Under the pieces are notes generated by a model. The model did no database searches. It saw only the letters and a list, made by a program, of their open reading frames with translations, and was not told the DNA's origin. Below, piece by piece: positions 14,142 through 22,104 of a stretch of DNA of 26,618 nt (position 1 is its first letter; every line of letters begins with the position of its first letter). This DNA is from Oscillospiraceae bacterium (GTDB taxonomy: Bacteria; Bacillota_A; Clostridia; Oscillospirales; Ruminococcaceae): assembly GCA_017523995.1 (NCBI GenBank), contig JAFWUX010000141.1, positions 1 through 26,618 on the forward strand, read 5' to 3'. The position numbers were made by a program, and so were the translations under genes.

Positions 14142-14548
14142 ATGGATCAAAAAAGGCGTTATATGAAGTCATAAAAGAGAATTTAGTAAACGGTGAACTG
14201 CCCGATTCCTTTTCTCTGCCCAAAGACGAAAACACTGACCAAAACAAAATAAAATGGGCTGACGGCGCATTAGACGGTGTCGGGATCTTTCATATGAGCC
14301 AGCCGACAATCACCGATGAACAGATTCAAATGATTGGTGAAGCTTTTTCAGTTGTCAGCGATCATCAGGAAGCAGCCGCGAAAATGGGGCAATTCTTCCG
14401 TAACATCCCGCCTGTACGCGGTATTGATGCGATTCAGCGCTATATCATCGACCATGAAAACACGCTTGATCCGGAAACCGTCTATCAATTTGCATCATAC
14501 TGTGTCTGCGTTTGGTTCCGTGAGGAATCCGGTGAATGGAAGCCCTGA
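14142..14548 (+). pseudogene. Unknown protein gene with an early frame break in an A-run
   Basis: ATG 14142 is well placed after CAGGAG, but its frame closes after ten codons. One frame over, a continuous sequence reads KKALYEVIKENLVNGELPD through to ESGEWKP (TGA at 14548). Adding one A to the AAAAAA run at 14149-14154 would give MDQKKALYEVIKEN and restore about 135 residues. The same frame could instead start at GTG 14132, but that overlaps the ribosome binding site. The protein is soluble and acidic, and of no family I recognise. It may be the N-terminal part of a longer protein, since IS66 remnants follow within 120 bp. An assembly indel, decay or slippage in the A-run are all possible. 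Confidence 0.6.
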
Positions 14549-14667
14549 CCGAAAAGGTTTCCGATACTTTTTCAGAGTTTATGGCAATGCTGTTTTGATG
14601 AACACAAATTGAATACCATTGAGAAGCCTTTGTGTTGTTTTGATACGAAGGCTTTTCTATATCCTGA

Positions 14668-14862
14668 AAGAGCATTGATGAGACAGGAAGAATACAAAGC
14701 GTTTTTCTGCTGCAGTATAAGCGTCTGGATAACGGACAGTTCCAATGGATGCGCACCGAAAATGAAGCCCGGCTCCTTACGCCGCAGCAAACACACTGGC
14801 TTCCGGAAGGTCTGAAAATCAAGCAGCCCAAGGCGATCCGCGCGGGAAAACCAGGCGCATGA
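14668..14862 (+). pseudogene. IS66-family TnpB (Orf2) C-terminal remnant
   Basis: The frame reads DETGRIQSVFLLQYKRLDNG, then FQWMRTENEARLLTPQQ and WLPEGLKIKQPKAI, to TGA 14860-14862. YKRLxNGxFQW and LTPQQ..WL.EGL are hallmarks of the small IS66 accessory protein TnpB. The first half of the gene is missing or scrambled and an in-frame TGA stands at 14665. No TnpA or TnpC is present. It is a dead fragment of an insertion sequence. Confidence 0.83.
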
Positions 14863-14889
14863 TACGCTGACATTGAAGCAGTTAAATCA

Positions 14890-14920
14890 AGAGGGCGCCC
14901 TGCTGCATAGGGCACCCTCT
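14890..14920 (-). terminator. Terminator hairpin between IS66 remnant and endoglucanase
   Basis: AGAGGGCGCCCT (14890-14901) and AGGGCACCCTCT (14909-14920) form a 12-bp stem with one G-A/G-T type mismatch. It lies 17 bp downstream of the endoglucanase stop; on the plus strand it is followed by TTCTGTT, so it may work in both directions. Confidence 0.68.
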
Positions 14921-14936
14921 TTCTGTTATGATCCGG

Positions 14937-16580
14937 TTAATTTCTGAGAAGCATCCGCTTCAGCAGCGTCAGGTCAATGACGTTGATCACCTGATTGTTA
15001 TCGAGATCAGCCTGCTTGGCCTGCTCGTCATTCAGCTGCTCATTGCCGATCAGATATTTGCACAGCATGACTGCATCCGCCGCGGACACACTGCCGTCCC
15101 GGTTGATATCTCCGCCGGATGCCTGTCCGCCGACTGCAGTGAATGTGATCTTGTCAACATTGAATCCGCCCTGCTGTGCATTCAGCTTCAGCTCGGATAC
15201 GCCGGCAGGAAGCTCCAGCGTCACCTTGAACTGCTGCCAGTTCTGCCAGCCGCCGGTCGAAGGAATATCGAGCGTACCGAGCGTATTGCCGCCGCAGGAA
15301 AATGCGATCTGTCCTCCGCCGCTTTCTGATGCAGCATCCAGCGTCAGCTCATATTTCATCGTCTGCGGCACGGAGATCGAATAGCTCATCCAGTCTCCCG
15401 CTTCAATATATCCGACATTTTTTCCGCCCTGTGTGCAGTCCTCCAGCTCCACGCCGCTCATGGAACTATAGTTTTCAGCTTCCAGTACCGCAGAGCCGGA
15501 GCCGGACAGAGAAAGCCGTTCATTGTTCTGCGTCTGCGGAGTGGACGTTGTTGTCTGCGGGTCGGGATCGGTGCCGCTCTTCGGAACCGTGCGCCATACT
15601 GCATTCTCAGCATGTGCATTCAGGATCTTTTTGAGGTAGTTGCCAGCGTCTGTCAGCGAGCTGCCGTCTCCGCCGAAAATACTGGAACCCTCTGCCTTGC
15701 TGCTGATCGCCCAGTTACACCAGGAGAGTTTGTTGGAATCCATCCATGAAAGCCACTCTTCTGTCGATCCGACATTGACGGCACCGTCACCGTCTGCATT
15801 GACCGTTCCCCATTCGGATACGAAGACTGCTGCATTTTTGCTGAGTGCCGCATCGCCCTTTCCGCGCAGTTCGCCGCCGTGCGTGCCGGCATAAAAATGC
15901 AGAACATACGCAACATTGCTGTCATTGATCGGATCATTTGCGGCTGCATCGACATCCTGAGACCATGTCGGAGTGCCGACGATGATCAGATTGTCCGAGT
16001 ACTTGCGGATCTCCGGGATCACCTGCTCGGCATAGCCCTTCACGGTAGACCAGGAGACCTGTGTCGGTTCATTGTAAAGCTCAAAGATCACATTGTCATA
16101 TTTTCCGTAATCACGCGCAATCTCGGAGAAAAAACTTTTCGCTGCATTCGTGTTATTATGTGCACCGTGCGAATGCCAGTCCACGATCACGTAGATATCC
16201 TTTGCGATCGCCGCATCCATGACGGAGCGCAGCGCGCCGACGTCTCCGCCGCTGTAGATCGAACCCTGATCGTCTACACCGAGCGAGCAGCGCAGGATCT
16301 CACACTTGAATTCCTCAACCATGCGGTCAACGGTTCCGCTGTTCCAGTACTGCCCCTGCCAGTTGCTCCAGAAAAAGCTCATTCCCTTGACCTGCACCGG
16401 TTCATTGTATGATGAACCGATGATCTTGTTTCCGCTGGTCTGAAGCTGACCGTAATAACTGACAGGTCCGCTCTCTGCCGCTGAAACCTCCGAAAGTTCA
16501 GGTGCAGGCAGGACCCGCGGAAGGAGTGCAGCTGACATCACAAATGCGCAGACTGCACTGAACGCTTTTTGAATTTTCAT
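14937..16580 (-). CDS. Secreted GH5 endoglucanase with CBM6 and C-terminal dockerin
   Basis: This cellulosomal enzyme hydrolyses internal beta-1,4 bonds of cellulose or related glucans. The 547-residue protein starts with a signal peptide (about 1-34, cleavage near VSAAES). The GH5 catalytic domain spans about 40-330, with acid/base Glu in ELYNEP (E171) and nucleophile in FVSEWG (E256). A Thr/Pro/Gln linker (335-352) leads to a CBM6 (about 363-484, beginning VLEAENYSSMSGVELED). The C-terminal type I dockerin (about 490-547) has two Ca-binding loops, DINRDGSVSAADAV and DLDNNQVINVIDLT. The dockerin anchors the enzyme to scaffoldin cohesins on the cell surface. ATG 16580 follows GGAGGGACAAACTTT. 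The gene stands alone between two terminators. The sequence style suggests subfamily GH5_2, which is not certain. Confidence 0.95.
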   Translation of the reverse strand: MKIQKAFSAVCAFVMSAALLPRVLPAPELSEVSAAESGPVSYYGQLQTSGNKIIGSSYNEPVQVKGMSFFWSNWQGQYWNSGTVDRMVEEFKCEILRCSLGVDDQGSIYSGGDVGALRSVMDAAIAKDIYVIVDWHSHGAHNNTNAAKSFFSEIARDYGKYDNVIFELYNEPTQVSWSTVKGYAEQVIPEIRKYSDNLIIVGTPTWSQDVDAAANDPINDSNVAYVLHFYAGTHGGELRGKGDAALSKNAAVFVSEWGTVNADGDGAVNVGSTEEWLSWMDSNKLSWCNWAISSKAEGSSIFGGDGSSLTDAGNYLKKILNAHAENAVWRTVPKSGTDPDPQTTTSTPQTQNNERLSLSGSGSAVLEAENYSSMSGVELEDCTQGGKNVGYIEAGDWMSYSISVPQTMKYELTLDAASESGGGQIAFSCGGNTLGTLDIPSTGGWQNWQQFKVTLELPAGVSELKLNAQQGGFNVDKITFTAVGGQASGGDINRDGSVSAADAVMLCKYLIGNEQLNDEQAKQADLDNNQVINVIDLTLLKRMLLRN

Positions 16581-17039
16581 AAAGTTTGTCCCTCCAAAAA
16601 ATAATTCGATTTGCGCATTTTATAATGCACCAATCACTGTGTCAGCGCATCAGTCCGGCTGTGTCTCTGTTCGCCTGATCCGGACTGATCCGGACGAATT
16701 CCTTTTTCTCATTGTGAATCTAAAAACCATGGGGTACCTATTTAATTATAACATTTTTTCGGCAGTTAGACAAGGCAACCGCTATCATTTGATGCAAAAC
16801 CGTCATCATGTACAAACGCACTTGCTGGAAATTATGGTAAACTGTGCAATCTCTCTTGCGAATCGCGGCTGTTTTCATCAAGCGGCGGATTATTCCGATC
16901 TTCCGTGTTCCATGCGCCGCCTGCGGCAGAGGTTACGGTTCCGCAGCCGGTGCTGATCTGCCCGCCGAGATTTGTTCCCCGATGATCCGGAGAAGCTGTA
17001 TGCGGCGATTTGCAGCGGGGCGGTTCAGGTAAAACATGA
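16581..17039. other. Gene-free region upstream of the endoglucanase
   Basis: This 459-bp stretch holds no convincing gene. A tandem 10-bp repeat TGATCCGGAC (16676-16695) with nearby CAGTCCGG/CCGGACTG inverted arms (16650-16657 and 16680-16687) lies about 100 bp upstream of the endoglucanase start and could be an operator. A TATAAA box on the minus strand near 16620 may be its -10. From about 16900 to 17030 the composition turns GC-rich and coding-like (CAACGRGYG, DDPEKLYAAICSGAVQ in different frames), which may be the remains of a lost gene. Confidence 0.45.
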
Positions 17040-17074
17040 AACAGCTGAGTCGGTGAATGACCGGCTCAGCTGTT
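17040..17074 (-). terminator. Terminator of the ADP-ribose hydrolase gene
   Basis: AACAGCTGAGTCGGT (17040-17054) pairs with ACCGGCTCAGCTGTT (17060-17074) with one wobble. On the minus strand it is followed by TCATGTTTT. It ends 14 bp after the stop codon of the gene at 17089. Its core is nearly the same as that of the hairpin at 19957-19996. Confidence 0.8.
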
Positions 17075-17088
17075 CTATCAGAAATATA

Positions 17089-19776
17089 TTACACGCCGCC
17101 ATCGCGGAGCATCCGGTTGATCGCGTAAAAGTCCGGCGACTGCACAAATTCCGATGCTTCCCAATGTTCAAGCGCATCCGTATAAGCCTTGCATGTGGTC
17201 ATGTCATACAGCACCCACTTGATCACATCCAGTGCGCCCGGATGCTCTGCCGTAAACGCCTTTGCCGTTCTTACTGCGATCTGTGCCGCTTCATCCAGCG
17301 GAAACTGATAGATGCCGGTTGCGATCGACGGGAACGCAATGCTCCGGATCCCGTTTTCAACAGCAAGTTCCAGACAGGAGCGATAGCAGGAAGCAAGCAG
17401 CTCGCGTTCATTGGATTTGCCGCCGTTCCAGTGCGGTCCTGGCGTGTGGATGACATAGCTGCAGGGGAGCCGGTACGCCTTTGTGATCTTTGCTTTACCG
17501 GTTTTGCAGCCGTTCAACAGCCTGCATTCCGCAAGCAGTTCCGGCCCGGCCGCTCTGTGGATCGCGCCGTCCACACCGCCGCCGCCGAGCAGACTGGTAT
17601 TCGCGGCATTCACGATCGCCTGCACGCCGTGATCTTCCGTAATGTCCCCGCGCACGGCAAGAAACTGCGTTTTTGCAGCGGGCTCCGGCTTCGCATCTTT
17701 CCACTGGATATAAATATATTTTCTCGTCCAGTCGGGGTCTTCATAATGGCTGTATTCGTCCATCTGGCAGCCGTGACAGAGATCATCCGAGATCTCAAGG
17801 ATGACGTCAAGCAGCTCGAGAGCCGTTTTCCACTTCGCGTCAATGGCATCATAGCCAAGCAGCGCACCGAGAATATTGCCGGTCACGGCACCTGTTGAAT
17901 CGCTGTCGCCCTTATGATTGACCGCGGCGATTACGCCGGCAGAAAAATCATTCTGATAGCGAAGCGCACAGTAAATTGCAATGCCGAGCGTTTCCTCTGC
18001 GACCCAGCCTTCCCCGATGCGGTGAATATTCGCAGGATCAGGGGCATCGTTTTCGGAGAGAGCGACCGCCAGTTCGATGATATCCGTCAGTTCTTTCAGA
18101 TGCCTGTCGCCGCGGAACAGCTTTTCCGCCGTTTCTTTTGCTTCGGTCACGATCGCTTTGAGCGGCATCTTCTCCTCAGAAAAAACGATCCGGTGAATGA
18201 TATGCGTCAGAACGGCAGCCGGCATAAACCCCAGCGAATGACCGTGCGTGATCGCGGCGATCTGCGCACCTTCCTTGTCAAGCTCCTCGATATCCGCACG
18301 GGGATATCTGAGCGCGAGCGGCGCAATTCTCATGATGCCGCCGCATCCCTTGCTGTCATTCTGCGGTTCGCGGATAAAGTCCTCTGTATCGTTGTTCCCG
18401 TTTTTCTGCTTCTGCAGCGCAGAAAGGCAGGTGTTTCCGGGGGCTCTGCGGCTGTAAAGCTCCGGAAGATCCAACAGCCACGAAACGCGGTGCTGTGTAT
18501 CTTCCCGGCGCTTTCTGCTTTCTGCATAAGAGATCTCCTGCGTTCTGAGCCAGTCCTGATAAGCCGACTGCACATAGAATCTCGGCCATGCAGCAATGCC
18601 CCTCATGCATTCGCGGGTATGCCCGAACAGCAGCCCGTTTGCGGTGAACAGCGACATCTGGGTATCATCGGAGATCAGTGCTTTTCCGGTTCGTTGATCG
18701 GTTTCGTATTCGGTAATGCCGGATGCGCCGTATTTCGAGAAGATTTTGTCCTCGTCCGAAAATTCAACGGCGTAACCGAGTGCGTCACCGACAGCGCCGC
18801 CGACCATGCAGCCGCGGATCTGATCGAGATGCACTTCTGTTTCTTTGATGCAGCGGAGCGCTTCATCAATTTCCTGCTGATTTTCTTCCCGGTAGAAGTT
18901 GTCGAATGAGAAGTTCCGGTAAAACTCCTTATAGTTATACTGATCCGGCGTGCGGTCAAGCACAGCAAAGTCGATCCTGCGGAACAAATCTTTCTCGCCG
19001 TGTCCGTTGTAGTCGATCTCCTTCAGCGCCTGATAAAACAGATCGGAGATCAGGTGCGCATCGTTGCCGAACGCGCCGCAGCCCCATGCACCGAGCACCA
19101 GATGCCGATAGCCGAAGAACGCCGCACATTTCAGCATCCCTATGATGCGGTTGTAAACCATATCCTGATACGCTTTTTCGCTCATGCCTTCCATGCCGTG
19201 TGCCAGATTCGGCGCGGCACAGGTCAGAACGGAGACAATGACCGTATCGTCAAGCAGTTCGCCGTTTTCGTCCTTGATGATCTCGACCTGCGGCGTGATC
19301 ATCAGCGCATCCGAGCCCATCAGCGTGTTCAGGCTTCTGTTATAATCGTAATATGCTTTTGCCGCATCACTTTCCAGCGACAGCAGCAGGGAACTTTTCC
19401 GGCAAAGATCCTCCTCCTGCGCTCTGGCACCGCGCCGGACACCGCCGCCGGGATGCACCGCGCTGGCTAAATTCAGCACCAGAATGCCTTTATCCTCTTT
19501 CGTAAAAAGGTGCGCGGCGCCGAGCCGCTTTCTGGCAAGCGCAAAGGAATCCGTGTTTTCGCAGCCGTATCCGCAGCGCCCGAGGACAATCGGCGGCTGA
19601 AAGTCCCTGCGGCTGCTGTAATTCCGCACATCCTCCGGCAGATACACTTGGATCTCCTGCATCTGCTCTGCCGTGAGCTTTAACTGAATACGCTTCCCGT
19701 TTTTCTCGTACCAGTCCTGCTTCAAAATCTGCATGGTATCTTCAAATATGCGGATATCCTGACTTCTGTCTCTCAT
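17089..19776 (-). CDS. Three-module ADP-ribose hydrolase: microbial PARG + ADP-ribosylglycohydrolase + macrodomain
   Basis: The 895-residue protein joins three different families that remove ADP-ribose. Residues about 1-300 are a microbial poly(ADP-ribose) glycohydrolase domain (TIGR02452 type) with GGG-x7-QEE (110-122), the PARG catalytic signature. Residues about 318-670 are an ADP-ribosylglycohydrolase (DraG/ARH type) with GDALG (331-335), the metal-binding SDDTQM (370-375) and [11 protein letters not shown] (621-631). Residues about 704-895 are a MacroD-type macrodomain with [18 protein letters not shown] (724-741) and [12 protein letters not shown] (816-827). All key residues appear intact. 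There is no signal peptide, so it acts in the cytoplasm. Together the domains could clear poly- and mono-ADP-ribose from proteins or nucleic acids, or process free ADP-ribose derivatives. ATG 19776 follows GAGG. It is a single-gene unit with a palindrome at 19869-19885 upstream and hairpins on both sides. Confidence 0.93.
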   Translation of the reverse strand: MRDRSQDIRIFEDTMQILKQDWYEKNGKRIQLKLTAEQMQEIQVYLPEDVRNYSSRRDFQPPIVLGRCGYGCENTDSFALARKRLGAAHLFTKEDKGILVLNLASAVHPGGGVRRGARAQEEDLCRKSSLLLSLESDAAKAYYDYNRSLNTLMGSDALMITPQVEIIKDENGELLDDTVIVSVLTCAAPNLAHGMEGMSEKAYQDMVYNRIIGMLKCAAFFGYRHLVLGAWGCGAFGNDAHLISDLFYQALKEIDYNGHGEKDLFRRIDFAVLDRTPDQYNYKEFYRNFSFDNFYREENQQEIDEALRCIKETEVHLDQIRGCMVGGAVGDALGYAVEFSDEDKIFSKYGASGITEYETDQRTGKALISDDTQMSLFTANGLLFGHTRECMRGIAAWPRFYVQSAYQDWLRTQEISYAESRKRREDTQHRVSWLLDLPELYSRRAPGNTCLSALQKQKNGNNDTEDFIREPQNDSKGCGGIMRIAPLALRYPRADIEELDKEGAQIAAITHGHSLGFMPAAVLTHIIHRIVFSEEKMPLKAIVTEAKETAEKLFRGDRHLKELTDIIELAVALSENDAPDPANIHRIGEGWVAEETLGIAIYCALRYQNDFSAGVIAAVNHKGDSDSTGAVTGNILGALLGYDAIDAKWKTALELLDVILEISDDLCHGCQMDEYSHYEDPDWTRKYIYIQWKDAKPEPAAKTQFLAVRGDITEDHGVQAIVNAANTSLLGGGGVDGAIHRAAGPELLAECRLLNGCKTGKAKITKAYRLPCSYVIHTPGPHWNGGKSNERELLASCYRSCLELAVENGIRSIAFPSIATGIYQFPLDEAAQIAVRTAKAFTAEHPGALDVIKWVLYDMTTCKAYTDALEHWEASEFVQSPDFYAINRMLRDGGV

Positions 19777-19868
19777 ATCTGATCCTCGCTTTCTCCATAT
19801 AAACGATCCATGAACAGCCGCCGTTCGGTCTGTCTGCTGTTATGATACCACTTTTTGAGAGGGGAGTG

Positions 19869-19885
19869 GTCGTTTGGCAAACGAC
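19869..19885. promoter_or_regulatory. 17-bp perfect palindrome upstream of the ADP-ribose hydrolase gene
   Basis: GTCGTTTGGCAAACGAC is a perfect dyad (8-bp arms, 1-bp centre) about 93 bp upstream of the start codon. ACCACT/AGTGGT arms (19847-19852 and 19865-19870) adjoin it, and TATCAT on the minus strand near 19841-19846 could be a -10 box. It looks like an operator for a dimeric regulator; the regulator is unknown. Confidence 0.5.
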
Positions 19886-19956
19886 AATTTGATGATTCTG
19901 ATTCCGGATAAAGAAATAATACAATATTATAACATGATTTCAGACGATTGCAATAG

Positions 19957-19996
19957 AAAAAGCTGAATCGGTCAACTGAACCGACTCAGCTTTTTT
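19957..19996 (-). terminator. Terminator of the LRR gene
   Basis: AAAAAGCTGAATCGGT (19957-19972) pairs with 19980-19996, with one mismatch and A/T runs on both sides. It lies on the downstream side of the minus-strand LRR gene and may act in both directions. Confidence 0.75.
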
Positions 19997-20083
19997 CAAA
20001 TCATCAATCCGTAAAAATCAATGCTGCAGCCGCGGGGCAGAGGAAAGAAAAGTCCCGCTGCGCCGGTATTTCCCTTGCGGAAA

Positions 20084-20746
20084 TCAGATTTGGGTAATGC
20101 TTGTCTGAGCCGGGAAGGCGCCGTCTGCAATCACAGTACCTGCCGGTACCTCAACAGATAATAATGCGGTGCAGCCGTGGAAGGCATTTGTTTCGATGCG
20201 GCGGAGTGTGGGCGGGAATTGGATGGATTTCAGTGCAGTGCAGCCCCAGAAGGTGTCGCTTGCAACGGTCTGAATACCGAACGGGAGCGTGAACGCTGTC
20301 AGCGATTTGCAGCCGGAAAATGCGCCCTTTCCGATCAGAGTGACCGTTTCCGGCATACGCAGCTTGACAAGCTGCCGGCACTCCGAGAATGCCTGCGCAC
20401 CGATTTTCGTGATGCTGTCCGGCATTATGACATTGCGAAGGTTGCGGGCAGCGAGAAATGCGTTGCTGCCGATCTCTTTGATACAGTCCGGCAGAATGAC
20501 ATAGCTGTTTTTGCCCTTATAGCGCAGCAGTACGCCGTGTTCGATTTCCAGATCGCTCAGGGGCGTGGTCGAAAATTCCTTTTTCGTAAAGGCAAGGGTT
20601 TGCGGTGCCGGTGTCGGATCGGCTGTAATTGCCTGTGCGTTGATAAACGGTCTGCCGCAGGCGGGGCAGATCATCGCTTCTTTTGAGAGGTCAACAGGAA
20701 TGACTGCCCCGCATAACGGGCAGAATCCGTGATTCATGTTCATCAT
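20084..20746 (-). CDS. Zinc-ribbon plus BspA-type leucine-rich-repeat protein
   Basis: The 220-residue protein begins with a double-CxxC zinc ribbon (CPLC at 9-12, CPAC at 27-30). A Pro/Thr linker follows, then at least four LRR_5 repeats of about 23 residues. Examples are LPDCIKEIGSNAFLAARNL, MPDSITKIGAQAFSECRQL, MPETVTLIGKGAFSGCKSL and FPPTLRRIETNAFHGCTAL. BspA-like repeats mediate protein binding and are abundant in gut Firmicutes. No signal peptide or membrane anchor is present, so this one is probably cytoplasmic, unlike the surface members. ATG 20746 is chosen as the first Met after a purine-rich AAAGGAAAAG. A 120-nt leader separates it from its promoter. Binding partner unknown. Confidence 0.82.
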   Translation of the reverse strand: MMNMNHGFCPLCGAVIPVDLSKEAMICPACGRPFINAQAITADPTPAPQTLAFTKKEFSTTPLSDLEIEHGVLLRYKGKNSYVILPDCIKEIGSNAFLAARNLRNVIMPDSITKIGAQAFSECRQLVKLRMPETVTLIGKGAFSGCKSLTAFTLPFGIQTVASDTFWGCTALKSIQFPPTLRRIETNAFHGCTALLSVEVPAGTVIADGAFPAQTSITQI

Positions 20747-20875
20747 GATGTATTCTTTTCCTTTCTCAAATTTGTGAATGCGCGAAATCGGTACAGCCCT
20801 GTGGATACATGTGCCTGCACAGATTTCGCAGGGTTTGTCAATCTGTCGGAATCCCAAGCCTTCGCCTTTATCAGA

Positions 20876-20904
20876 ATTATAACACAGCAGGAAGAAAAAG
20901 TCAA
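20876..20904 (-). promoter_or_regulatory. Promoter of the LRR gene
   Basis: Minus-strand TTGACT (20899-20904), 17-bp spacer and TATAAT (20876-20881), preceded by TGT (extended -10). The predicted leader of about 120 nt contains no RNA motif that I recognise. Confidence 0.78.
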
Positions 20905-20976
20905 TCCGCAGCGGCAAATACGCTCTGTTCAATGAGGCGGACGGGCGGCAGCTCCGGACGAACAAGGAGCCGGTAC

Positions 20977-21005
20977 TTGCAATTCCCGGCAAAACATGGT
21001 ATACT
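20977..21005 (+). promoter_or_regulatory. Promoter of the membrane protein/flavoprotein pair
   Basis: TTGCAA (20977-20982), 17-bp spacer and TATACT (21000-21005), about 50 bp upstream of ATG 21055. It is divergent from the LRR promoter, with about 72 bp between the two -35 boxes. Confidence 0.68.
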
Positions 21006-21054
21006 GAATGCATCACAGGAATGAATCTGCGCCGAAAGACGGAGGACATATCTT

Positions 21055-21492
21055 ATGAAAAAGAGTATTTTGTTCTGGACAGTGATCGTGTGCGTACTGT
21101 TTCTCGCTGCACGCCGGCTTCTGGATCACCGCGGTCTGCAGTTCCGGACATGGATCCGTGAACCGGTCACGCTGCTGATCGCATTCGGTACGGCAGCAGG
21201 TATTTTGCAGCTGCTGCTGAAAATTCCCGGCAAGCATGTCAGGATCGCCGCGATCGTACTTTGGGCAGCAGCACTGATCGCATTCTGCATCTGGGGCGGG
21301 CTGATGTTTATACTGTCATACCGTCATGAGATATCAAGCAATACCGATTATAAAGGTATGCGCTGCGTTGTTGAATATGAACCCGTGATGTGGGAGAGCC
21401 GCCGTCTGTTTTATGCCTATCACGGGTGGTTCACGCACGGCAGGGAAGTGATCCACAAAGAGGGATATGCCTGCGGCTCGGACGAAGAATGA
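21055..21492 (+). CDS. Small integral membrane protein of unknown function
   Basis: The protein has 145 residues and three hydrophobic segments, at about 5-18 (ILFWTVIVCVLFLA), 38-56 (VTLLIAFGTAAGILQLLL) and 63-90 (IAAIVLWAAALIAFCIWGG). A soluble C-terminal tail of about 55 residues follows, rich in aromatic residues and ending in an acidic GSDEE. The tail reads like a small domain (DYKGMRCVVEYEPVMWESRR), but I recognise no family. ATG 21055 follows GGAGGACATATCTT. The next gene starts 17 bp downstream, so the two are likely cotranscribed. Confidence 0.75.
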   Translation: MKKSILFWTVIVCVLFLAARRLLDHRGLQFRTWIREPVTLLIAFGTAAGILQLLLKIPGKHVRIAAIVLWAAALIAFCIWGGLMFILSYRHEISSNTDYKGMRCVVEYEPVMWESRRLFYAYHGWFTHGREVIHKEGYACGSDEE

Positions 21493-21508
21493 TGCGGAGG
21501 GACAGACA

Positions 21509-22048
21509 GTGCGCAATATTGTGATTCTGGTCGGAAGCATGAGAAAGGGCGGCAATACCGATCTGCTGGCGCGGCGGTTTGCCGAGGGTGCTGCGGAGCA
21601 CAATCATGTCGGGATCATTTCGGCTGCTGACTGCAGGGTCAGCCCGTGTATCGGCTGCAATACCTGCTTCACACGCGAGGACCATGCGTGTTTCAATCAC
21701 GATGACATGGACATGATCTACGAAAAGCTGCGGCGTGCGGATGTGCTTGTCATTGCGTCGCCGGTTTACTTCTACGGCATCAGCGCCGAGCTGAAAGCGA
21801 TCATCGACCGGCTGCATACGCCGATGCGGAGCAGCTTTGCGATCCGGAAAACGGCGCTGCTGCTTGTCGGCGCGGCAAGCCTGCCGAATCTGTTTGACCC
21901 GATTCTGCTGCAGTATCAGATGATTCTGGATTTTTTTCACTTGCAGGACTGCGGCAAAGTGCTGGTCCGCGGCGTGAAGGACAGGGGAGATATCATCGGG
22001 CATCCGGCGCTGGATGAAGCGTACCGGCTGGGACTCTCAATCGAATAA
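21509..22048 (+). CDS. Flavodoxin-fold FMN-dependent oxidoreductase
   Basis: The 179-residue protein is of the NADPH-dependent FMN reductase/iron-sulfur flavoprotein type. The FMN phosphate loop is GSMRKGGNTDLL (9-20). A second flavin-binding segment is SPVYFYGISAELKAIIDR (84-101). CIGCNTC (47-53) matches the Cys-rich motif of iron-sulfur flavoproteins; a further Cys at 61 could complete a cluster site. Such proteins shuttle electrons in anaerobes; the partner is unknown. GTG 21509 is chosen because GGAGGGA lies 7 nt upstream. It is downstream of, and probably cotranscribed with, the membrane protein gene, and ends at a strong bidirectional terminator. Confidence 0.88.
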   Translation: MRNIVILVGSMRKGGNTDLLARRFAEGAAEHNHVGIISAADCRVSPCIGCNTCFTREDHACFNHDDMDMIYEKLRRADVLVIASPVYFYGISAELKAIIDRLHTPMRSSFAIRKTALLLVGAASLPNLFDPILLQYQMILDFFHLQDCGKVLVRGVKDRGDIIGHPALDEAYRLGLSIE

Positions 22049-22063
22049 AGCGAATAAAAAACA

Positions 22064-22092
22064 ACGCAGACGATCGCAAAGATCGTCTGCGT
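22064..22092. terminator. Bidirectional terminator
   Basis: ACGCAGACGATC (22064-22075) and GATCGTCTGCGT (22081-22092) form a perfect 12-bp stem with a 5-nt loop and A/T runs on both sides. It separates the convergent flavoprotein and HtrA genes. Confidence 0.9.
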
Positions 22093-22104
22093 TTTTATGC
22101 AGGG

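Noticed and set aside
14132..14160. Classical -1 ribosomal frameshift site of the A AAA AAG type
   Set aside because: The phase of the A-run gives codons AAA AGG rather than AAA AAG, and no stimulatory structure is evident; a missing A is more likely.
17914..18909. Plus-strand open frame of 331 codons within the ADP-ribose hydrolase gene
   Set aside because: It overlaps the well-supported ADP-ribosylglycohydrolase module on the opposite strand and shows no domain.
10397..19776. A SirTM-type sirtuin-macrodomain operon
   Set aside because: Sirtuin and macrodomain genes are 6 kb apart with a plus-strand gene, an IS remnant and an endoglucanase between them, and the sirtuin has the ordinary deacylase zinc site.
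19869..19885. LexA/SOS box
   Set aside because: The dyad CGTTTG/CAAACG does not match the Firmicutes GAAC-N4-GTTC pattern.
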